Source of the DNA: JAWVFN01 sp963696625
Lineage (GTDB): Bacteria; Actinomycetota; Thermoleophilia; Solirubrobacterales; 70-9
NCBI GenBank assembly: GCA_963696625.1
Contig: CAVOKZ010000047.1
Span: forward strand, 1-64,000
Reading direction: 5' to 3'
DNA: 64,000 bases
Shown here piece by piece: positions 58,227 through 64,000 of this stretch. The first letter of the stretch is position 1. Each line of letters starts with the position of its first letter. The notes beneath the pieces were generated by a model. That model did not search any database. It was not told the DNA's origin and saw only the letters and a list, made by a program, of their open reading frames with translations. The position numbers were made by a program, and so were the translations under genes.

Positions 58227-59608
58227 GCGCCTCCTTCGCCGCCAAGCGCGCCGTCGCCCGCGCGACGGGCGCCCTCTCGCGCCGCAGCGGCAGGGGCGGC
58301 GGCACGACGCTGCCGGGGCGGGTGCTGCTGCGCCTCGCTCCCGATGCGATCGCCGAGCTCGCCGCCGGCCTCGAGCGCGGTTCGACCATCGTCAGCGCGA
58401 CCAACGGCAAGACCACGACCGCCGGGATGATCTCCGCCGCGCTCGCCGCCGCCGGCCGCCGGCCCGTGCACAACCGCGCCGGCTCGAACATGAGTTGGGG
58501 CGTCGCCACGGCGCTGCTCGACCAGGAAGGCGACGAGGGCCTGTTCGAGCTCGACGAAGCGTGGCTGCCGCGTGTCGCCCCACAGCTGCGCCCCCGCCAG
58601 ATCGTGCTCGGCAACCTCTTCCGCGACCAGCTCGACCGCTACGGCGAGCTCGAACGCCTCGCCGACGACTGGGCGGGGCTGGTTGCAACCCTCGACACAG
58701 CGTGTGATCTCACTCTGAACGCCGACGACCCGCTGATCGCCGACCTCGGCCGCGACAGGCAGGGCGAGCGCCGCGATCGCGTCCTCTACTTCGGCATCGA
58801 CGACGCCTCGCAGGCGCTGCCCGAGCTCCAGCACGCCTTCGACGCCAAGCACTGCCGCCGCTGCGGCCATCCCTATGTCTACGAGCGGGCCTTCGTCGGC
58901 CACCTCGGCCACTACTCGTGCCCGAACTGCGGCGCCCGCCGCCCCCACCCCGATGTGGCGGCGACGAAGGTCGACCTCGAGGGGATGTCGGGCGCGAAGG
59001 TCACGCTGTCCACCCCGGAAGGGTCCCTCGAGCTCTCCCTCCCCCTCCCCGGGCTCTACAACGTCTACAACGCGCTCGCCGCCGTTTCCGCCGCCCTGCG
59101 GCTCGGCGTGTCACTCGCCCGGATCAAGAGCGGGATCGAGGGCATGGAGGCTGTGTTCGGCCGGGTCGAGACGATCGACGTCGACGGCACGCCCGTCTCG
59201 ATCCTGCTGATCAAGAACCCCGCGGGCGCCAACGAGGTCCTGCGAACCCTGTGCCTGGAGCAGCAGCGAGACGGCGCCGAGGGGCTTGACCTCTGGGTCG
59301 CGCTCAACGACCGCGTCGCCGACGGCCGCGACGTCTCCTGGATCTGGGACGCCGACTTCGAGCTGCTCGAGGGCGCCGTTCGGCGCGTGGTCTGCGCGGG
59401 TACCCGAGCACCCGAGATGGCGCTGCGCCTCAAGTACGCCGGACTCGACGAAGGCCTGCTCGAGGTCGTCCCGGGCGTGGCGGACTCGCTCGAGCGCGCG
59501 CTCGAGGCATCGAACGGCCGCCTCTTCGCCCTCCCCACCTATACGGCGCTGCTCGAGCTCCGCCGCCTGCTCTCCGCGAAGGGACTCGCCCGTGAGTACT
59601 GGGAGTGA
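58223..59608 (+). CDS. murT: Lipid II isoglutaminyl synthase subunit MurT
   Basis: 461 residues, ATG 58223. Mur-ligase fold subunit that, with GatD, amidates D-Glu of lipid II. P-loop VSATNGKTTTAGM, NRAGSNMSWGVATALL, IVLGNLFRDQLDRYGEL, LNADDPL, a four-Cys zinc ribbon (CRRCG ... CPNCG, ~residues 212-235), GLYNVYNALAAVSAAL and the C-terminal DUF1727 region (SWIWDADFELL, RLKYAGL). gatD follows after one interposed methyltransferase. Confidence 0.94.
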   Translation: MSASFAAKRAVARATGALSRRSGRGGGTTLPGRVLLRLAPDAIAELAAGLERGSTIVSATNGKTTTAGMISAALAAAGRRPVHNRAGSNMSWGVATALLDQEGDEGLFELDEAWLPRVAPQLRPRQIVLGNLFRDQLDRYGELERLADDWAGLVATLDTACDLTLNADDPLIADLGRDRQGERRDRVLYFGIDDASQALPELQHAFDAKHCRRCGHPYVYERAFVGHLGHYSCPNCGARRPHPDVAATKVDLEGMSGAKVTLSTPEGSLELSLPLPGLYNVYNALAAVSAALRLGVSLARIKSGIEGMEAVFGRVETIDVDGTPVSILLIKNPAGANEVLRTLCLEQQRDGAEGLDLWVALNDRVADGRDVSWIWDADFELLEGAVRRVVCAGTRAPEMALRLKYAGLDEGLLEVVPGVADSLERALEASNGRLFALPTYTALLELRRLLSAKGLAREYWE

Positions 59609-60389
59609 GCGACACACCCCCGGCGAGCCGCTGGCGCCTCTCGTCCCGGTCGACGCGGTCGTCTGGCACGACCTCGAGTGCGGGGCGGAGTCGCTCGACC
59701 TGCCGCTCTACAGCGAGCTTGCCGGGCGCTTCGCCGGCGACCTGCCCGTCCTCGATCTCGGCTGCGGGACCGGGCGGGTCAGCCTCCGCCTCGCGCGCCA
59801 GGGCCACTCGGTGATCGGGGTCGACTCGGATCCGGCGCTGGTCGGCGCCTTCAACGAGCGGGCGTCCAACGCCGGGCTGCCGGCCCAATGCGTCGCCGGC
59901 GACGTGCGCACGCTGGCCCTGCGCCGGGCGTACAGGCTGGTGATCGCGCCGATGCAGCTGATCGAGCTGCTCGGCAACGCGACCGAGCGCCTCGATGCGC
60001 TGCACCGGATCGCCGAGCACCTGAAGCCCGGCGGCCACGCGGCGCTCGGCATCGTCGAGCCGTCCGAGCTCGAGCCCCCGCCCGGCAAGGAGTGGGCCGA
60101 CCCCGAGGTGCTCCCCGACGTTCGCGAGATCCACGACTGGGTGTTCGCCTCGCGGCCGCTGATGGCCCGCCCCGGCGCGCGGGGCGTCGTCGTCAAGCGC
60201 CTGCGCCAGCGGGTCAGCCCCCGCGGTGAGGTGACCGAGTCAGAGCACAGCGAGGTTCTCGACCTGATCGACGCCGACCGGCTCGAGCAGGAAGCGGGGC
60301 TGGCCGGCCTCCTCCCCGTCGAGCGCAGGCCGGTCGCGGCGGGCTACGGCTTCGCACCGTCGACCGTCGTCGTGGTGCGCAAGCGATGA
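59592..60389 (+). CDS. SAM-dependent methyltransferase between murT and gatD
   Basis: 265 residues from GTG 59592, overlapping the end of murT by 17 bp and gatD by 4 bp. DLPLYSELAGRFAGDLPVLDLGCGTGRVSLRLARQGHSVIGVDSDPALV, VIAPMQLIELL and HLKPGGHAALGIVEPSE. Class I methyltransferase. Most murT-gatD pairs are directly adjacent; the overlaps on both sides mean it is made together with the amidation enzymes, so a wall or carrier target is possible (inference). Confidence 0.88.
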   Translation: MSTGSERHTPGEPLAPLVPVDAVVWHDLECGAESLDLPLYSELAGRFAGDLPVLDLGCGTGRVSLRLARQGHSVIGVDSDPALVGAFNERASNAGLPAQCVAGDVRTLALRRAYRLVIAPMQLIELLGNATERLDALHRIAEHLKPGGHAALGIVEPSELEPPPGKEWADPEVLPDVREIHDWVFASRPLMARPGARGVVVKRLRQRVSPRGEVTESEHSEVLDLIDADRLEQEAGLAGLLPVERRPVAAGYGFAPSTVVVVRKR

Positions 60390-61123
60390 GCGAGCTGCGC
60401 CTGCTGGCCCTCTACCCCGAGCAGATGAACATCTACGCGGACCGGGGCAACATCATCTTCCTCCAGCGCCGCTGCGAGTGGCGCGGAATCGGCTTCTCCT
60501 ACGCGGCGGCGGGGCCCGGCGAGGGGTTGGATCCCGCAGCCCATGACCTGATCTACATCGGCGGCGGCCAGGACCGCGACCAGGTGATCGTCGCCGCCGA
60601 CATGCTCGAGACAAAGCGCGCGGCGCTTGCCGACGCCGTCGACGACGGCGCCGCGCTGCTCGCGGTCTGCGGCGGCTACCAGCTCCTCGGCCACGGCTAC
60701 CAGCTCGGCGAGCGGCGGATCGAGGGCCTCGGCCTCGCCGACCTCGAGACCGTGCGCTCCGACGGCCAGCGGCTGATCGGAAACGTCGCGATCGAGGCCG
60801 ACCTCGGCGCCGGCCCGCGGGTGCTCGCCGGCTTCGAGAACCACGGCGGCCGCACTCGCCTCGGCGCCGGCGCCGAGCCCCTCGGCAGGGTCATCGAGGG
60901 ATTCGGCAACAACGGCTCGGACGGCTACGAGGGCGTGCGGCGCCTGAACATGATCGGCACCTACCTCCACGGCCCGCTGCTGCCAAAGAACGCCTGGCTC
61001 GCCGACTGGCTGATCGCGACCGCGATCGGGCGCCGGACCGGGACCCGGCCCGAGCTCGAGCCGCTCGGTGACGAGCTCGAGGGCGCCGCGCACTCCTCGG
61101 CGCTCGCGGCCGCTCGAGGCTGA
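60386..61123 (+). CDS. gatD: Lipid II isoglutaminyl synthase glutaminase subunit GatD
   Basis: 245 residues, ATG 60386. Class I (CobB/CobQ-like) glutamine amidotransferase. RLLALYPEQMNIYADRGNIIFLQRRCEWRG, IYIGGGQDRDQVIV, nucleophile in LLAVCGGYQLLGHGY, GFENHGGRTRLG, and the His in MIGTYLHGPLLPKN. Supplies ammonia to MurT. Confidence 0.94.
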   Translation: MSELRLLALYPEQMNIYADRGNIIFLQRRCEWRGIGFSYAAAGPGEGLDPAAHDLIYIGGGQDRDQVIVAADMLETKRAALADAVDDGAALLAVCGGYQLLGHGYQLGERRIEGLGLADLETVRSDGQRLIGNVAIEADLGAGPRVLAGFENHGGRTRLGAGAEPLGRVIEGFGNNGSDGYEGVRRLNMIGTYLHGPLLPKNAWLADWLIATAIGRRTGTRPELEPLGDELEGAAHSSALAAARG

Positions 61124-61125
61124 GC

Positions 61126-61410
61126 GTGGCCAAGAAGACCCACCACAAGCACAGCTCGCGCAAGGGCTATCGCAGGCTGCTCGACTCGCTCGCCGCCCAC
61201 CCCGACGTGCACCGCGTCGCCACCGGCCGGGTCAAGCCGCGCATGGGCTCCGGGCGCCCGGTCGCGCCGATCTCGAAGCTGCGCACGGTGAAGAGCGGCC
61301 TCTCGATCACGATCAACACCGAGGGCGCGATCGTCGACGCCTACGTGATCACCGACAAGCCGGAGGCGGTCGCCGAGTGGATTCGCGACCAGGGATACGC
61401 GAAGCAGTAG
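61126..61410 (+). CDS. DUF2103-like small protein
   Basis: 94 residues, GTG 61126. AKKTHHKHSSRKGYRRLLDSLAAHPDVHRVATGRVKPRMG and LRTVKSGLSITINTEGAIVDAYVITDKPEAVAEWIRDQG. The His/Lys-rich start and 'GRV' pattern resemble the DUF2103 predicted metal-binding family, not certain. 2 bp after gatD, so part of that operon. Confidence 0.6.
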   Translation: MAKKTHHKHSSRKGYRRLLDSLAAHPDVHRVATGRVKPRMGSGRPVAPISKLRTVKSGLSITINTEGAIVDAYVITDKPEAVAEWIRDQGYAKQ

Positions 61411-61420
61411 GCTGCCCCCG

Positions 61421-62050
61421 ATGATCGTCGTAATCATCCTCATCGCGCTGGTCCTGCTGGCCGGGCTGATCTACATCCTGATCCGCAACAGCATGGTCGC
61501 GAGCCGCAACCGCGTCGAGGAGGCGTGGAGCGGCATCGACGTCCAGCTCAAGCGCCGCCACGATCTGGTCCCGAACCTGGTCGAAGCCGTCAAGGGCTAC
61601 GCCAAGCACGAACAGGACACCTTCACCAAGGTGACGCAGGCGCGCGCCGCGGCGATGGGCGCCTCCGGCGTAGAGGACGTGAGCAAGGCCGAAGGACAGC
61701 TCTCGAACGCTCTCGGCGGCCTCAACGTCGTCGCCGAGCAGTACCCGGAGCTGCGCGCCACCGAGAACTTCCAGCAGCTGCAGCGAAATCTCTCCGAGCT
61801 CGAGGACGAGATCCAGGCCTCGCGCCGGATCTACAACTCCAACGTCCAGAGCTACAACACGAAGATCCAGATCTTCCCCAACTCGATCATCGCCAACCAG
61901 GGCGGCTTCACAGCCCGCGAGTTCTTCGAGATCGAGGACGCCGGCGACCGCGAGGTCCCGGACGTCAACTTCAGCGGCGACGGCGACAAGGCCCCGGCCG
62001 CCGAGACTCCGCCGACTCCTCCGGCACCGCCGGCCGAGCCCGCTAAGTAG
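61421..62050 (+). CDS. lemA: LemA family protein
   Basis: 209 residues, ATG 61421. One N-terminal membrane helix (IVVIILIALVLLAGLIYILI) then a four-helix bundle: NRVEEAWSGIDVQLKRRHDLVPNLVEAVKGYAKHEQDTFTKV, ENFQQLQRNLSELEDEIQASRRIYNSNVQSYNTKIQIFPNSIIAN. A Pro/Ala tail of ~20 residues. Membrane protein of unclear function, often linked with HtpX-like proteases, none of which is seen here. Confidence 0.93.
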   Translation: MIVVIILIALVLLAGLIYILIRNSMVASRNRVEEAWSGIDVQLKRRHDLVPNLVEAVKGYAKHEQDTFTKVTQARAAAMGASGVEDVSKAEGQLSNALGGLNVVAEQYPELRATENFQQLQRNLSELEDEIQASRRIYNSNVQSYNTKIQIFPNSIIANQGGFTAREFFEIEDAGDREVPDVNFSGDGDKAPAAETPPTPPAPPAEPAK

Positions 62051-62106
62051 CGCCTGGGTTTACCGACCAGCGTGGTGCCGCGGAACCGCGCCCCTCGGTT
62101 GCCCCC

Positions 62107-62171
62107 GCTTTCACGCGGGAGAGTCGCGAGCGATCGCGTAGTGCTCACGCCCCCTTCGCACGGGAAGCGGG
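62107..62171 (+). repeat. Dispersed ~60-bp element, diverged copy D
   Basis: TTTCACGCGGGAGAGTCGCG and AGCGATCGCG match copy C closely; the 3' end (CACGCCCCCTTCGCACGGGA) is diverged. It begins the repeat-rich gap after lemA. Confidence 0.5.
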
Positions 62172-62181
62172 CCTTTCCAGC

Positions 62182-62410
62182 CTAAAGGGGTCTGACCCCT
62201 TTAGAAATGCCGCTACGTGTCGGCCGGCTCCGCGGAGCCGGCCGGCGACACACTCACAACACAAACCCTCAACCTGCACTGCCCGAACCCTCCAAATGGG
62301 GTCAGACCCCTCGTCGGTGTTTCGACACGAAGCCTTGAGCTGCCCACTGAAGGGGTCTGACCCCGCGAGTCCTCGAGCTGCCCACTAAAGGGGTCTGACC
62401 CCGCGAGTCC
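62182..62410. repeat. Array of palindromes and a 38-bp tandem duplication
   Basis: GGGGTCTGACCCC/GGGGTCAGACCCC palindromes lie at ~62187, 62298, 62352 and 62390. A 24-bp perfect palindrome GGCCGGCTCCGCGGAGCC-type sits at 62221-62244. The two rightmost palindromes are parts of a 38-bp unit duplicated in tandem (62335-62372, 62373-62410). The array ends exactly where an amine-oxidase reading frame starts. Confidence 0.85.
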
Positions 62411-63180
62411 CCTCCAACGAGAAGCTCCACGTCCGCGGGGGCAACGACCAGATCACGGACCGCCTCGGCGCGGCGCTCGGCGGCTCGGTGACCACCGGGT
62501 CGGAGCTCGTCGCGATCCGCCGCAAGGCGGACGGCTCCTACAAGCTGAGCTTCGCGCAGGGCCTGACCACGACGGACGTCGCCGCCGACCAGGTCGTGCT
62601 GGCGCTGCCGTTCTCGATCCTGCGGTCATCGGTCGACTTCTCCCAGGCCGGCTTCAACGAGGTCAAGACGCGGGCGATCAACGAGCTCGGCATGGGCACC
62701 AACTCGAAGCTCCACCTCCAGTTCAGCGACCGCCATTGGAGCGGCCTCGGCTGCAACGGCGCCACCTACGCCGACACCGGCTACCAGAGCACCTGGGACG
62801 TGACCCGCGCCCAGGCGGGCCAGAACGGCATCCTCGTCGACTACACCGGTGGGACGATCGGGGACAGCTTCGGCTCGGGGACGCCCACCAGCCGCGCGAA
62901 GAAGTTCCTCGCCCAGATCGAGCCGGTACTGCCGGGGATCACGGCGAAGTGGAACGGCCGCGCCACCGTCGACTACTGGCCCGGCAACGAATGGACCAAG
63001 GGCTCCTACAGCTACTGGAAGGTGGGCCAGCACACGAGCATCGCCGGCGCCGAACGCGAGCGCTCGGGCAACTGCCACTTCGCCGGCGAGCACACCTCGG
63101 TCGACTTCCAGGGCTACCTCAACGGCGGCGTCGAAAGCGGCGAGCGCGCCGCATCCGAGATCCTCGCCGACCTGAAGTAG
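62410..63180 (+). pseudogene. 5'-truncated flavin amine oxidase
   Basis: The frame from SNEKLHVRGGNDQITDRLGAALGGSV onwards is a typical amine oxidase C-terminal half: DQVVLALPFSILRSSVDF, HWSGLGCNGATYADTGYQSTWDVTRAQ, YWPGNEWTKGSYSYWKVGQH and FAGEHTSVDFQGYLNGGVESGERAASEIL (FAD-binding end). The N-terminal FAD Rossmann (GxGxxG) half, about 200 residues, is absent; the repeat array lies in its place. ATG 62488 could start a remnant, which would not bind FAD properly. Confidence 0.75.
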
Positions 63181-63186
63181 CGCTCT

Positions 63187-63993
63187 CTAGGTCCCGCTCG
63201 AGCCGAAGCCGCCCGAGCCGCGGGCGCTCGCCTCTAGCCCCCCGACCTCGACCGGCTTCGCGGTCGAGAACGGGGTCAGCACGAGCTGGGCGATGCGGTC
63301 GCCGACCGAGACCTTGAACTCGGAGGTGGCGTCGGTGTTGAGCAGCAGCACCCGGATCTCGCCCCGGTAGCCGGGGTCGATCAGGCCCGGGGCGTTGACC
63401 AGCGCGATGCCGTTCTTCAGCGCCAGGCCGCTGCGCGGCAGGACCATGCCCGCCCAGCCCTCGGGGATCTCGACCGCGAGGCCGGTGCCTACGCCGACGC
63501 GCTGGCCGGGGCCGATGCGGGCCGCCTCGGCCGCGCAGAGGTCCATGCCGGCGTCGCCTTCGTGAGCGCGGGTCGGGATCGTCGCGTTGTCCTTTAGACG
63601 TGCGAAGCGAATCTCCATGTGGTCGCCAAAGCTAGAGGCGGGCGCGGACGGCGCTTCGGAAAGGGGCTGGAGCGCCGCCTCTACCTCGGATTTCGGCTCT
63701 TCGGTCGGCTCTTCGGGCACGAGGGCGTCCTCCTCGGCGGCGGGCACGTAGGGCGGCGGCTCCTCCTCGGCGGCCGAGATCCCGTTGCCGGTCATGCCGA
63801 GAATCGATTCGTCGAGGTCCTCGTCGGAAACCTCGAACTCGCGCGGCTGGGGTATCTCGATCGAGGCTTCACGCTCGGCCTCGGACCAGTCGGCCCACTC
63901 CGCGGGGGTGTCTAGATCAGCGGCGCCCGTTGACCGCGAGGTCCGCGAACCGGTCAGCAACCTGACCGGGAAGGCGAGCGCGAACGAAAACAC
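63187..63993 (-). CDS. dut: dUTPase with an acidic N-terminal extension
   Basis: The core starts at ATG 63618 (MEIRFARLKDNATIPTRAHEGDAGMDL) and has all five motifs: EGDAGMDL, PRSGLALKNGI, GLIDPGYRGEI, GDRIAQLVL and the Arg/Gly-rich end RGSGGFGSSGT; it is 143 residues, normal for a trimeric dUTPase. The same frame is open upstream to GTG 63993 and beyond the edge, encoding ~125 acidic residues (PQPREFEVSDEDLDESIL, AAEEEPPPYVPAAEEDAL). No clear ribosome site precedes 63618, so either an extended protein or a core enzyme after another gene is possible. Confidence 0.85.
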   Translation of the reverse strand: MFSFALAFPVRLLTGSRTSRSTGAADLDTPAEWADWSEAEREASIEIPQPREFEVSDEDLDESILGMTGNGISAAEEEPPPYVPAAEEDALVPEEPTEEPKSEVEAALQPLSEAPSAPASSFGDHMEIRFARLKDNATIPTRAHEGDAGMDLCAAEAARIGPGQRVGVGTGLAVEIPEGWAGMVLPRSGLALKNGIALVNAPGLIDPGYRGEIRVLLLNTDATSEFKVSVGDRIAQLVLTPFSTAKPVEVGGLEASARGSGGFGSSGT

Positions 63994-64000
63994 CTTCAGC

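Noticed and set aside
1..64000. tRNA or rRNA genes
   Set aside because: I looked for the T-loop consensus and cloverleaf-like GC stems and for rRNA signatures and saw none.
1..64000. Prophage
   Set aside because: No integrase, capsid, terminase or tail genes are visible; accessory DNA is limited to IS elements, toxin-antitoxin genes and secreted proteins.

Overview
The window is GC-rich, densely packed chromosomal DNA from an actinobacterium, most likely class Thermoleophilia (Solirubrobacterales-like). Three things point there. The gene order is actinobacterial (pgeF-yggS-sepF-proC-yggT; rpsB-tsf-pyrH-frr-uppS-cdsA-dxr-rseP-ispG; GarA-like FHA followed by an FtsR-like MerR; murT/gatD). GTG and TTG starts and 4-bp stop/start overlaps are frequent. 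Several secreted proteins have the signal peptides and Lys-rich C-terminal domains that I associate with this lineage. The assignment is inference; no rRNA or tRNA gene is visible.

Layout. 1-2.7 kb: two tandem membrane-anchored PQQ-type beta-propellers (minus strand). 2.7-6.0 kb: cca, pgeF, yggS, sepF. 6.0-9.0 kb: an accessory 'graveyard' between sepF and proC, with a toxin-antitoxin-like pair, gene fragments, a doubly damaged gene and palindromic repeats. 9.0-24.0 kb: proC, yggT, lspA, an RluA-family synthase, then translation and envelope genes (rpsB to cdsA), dxr, rseP and ispG, with accessory genes at several junctions. 24-33.8 kb: an IS5-type element at the 3' end of ispG, a secreted glycosidase-like protein, proS, a CDP-alcohol phosphatidyltransferase, an RsiG-like protein, an FHA protein, an FtsR-like regulator and an ADHAP-synthase-like flavoprotein. 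33.7-41.7 kb: nadE, an ion channel, a WS/DGAT acyltransferase and a c-di-AMP riboswitch ahead of a secreted cell-wall protein. 41.7-47.7 kb: dinB, two VapBC/Phd-type modules, ccdA and an IS1182-type element. 47.7-54.6 kb: mostly secreted, NTF2-like and regulatory accessory genes. 54.6-64 kb: hydrolase, peroxiredoxin, cyclophilin, lipid kinase, murT-methyltransferase-gatD, lemA, a repeat array that truncates an amine oxidase, and dut.

Two dispersed repeat families run through the window. One is a short palindrome built on GGGGTCAGACCCC/GGGGACAGTCCCC, found between genes and also read in frame inside pgeF, a PQQ gene and the end of nadE. The other is an approximately 60-bp element with inverted ends (four copies); one copy is the target of the IS1182 insertion. 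Several genes, including the essential proS, carry single-base frameshifts. Some of these may be consensus errors rather than biology.
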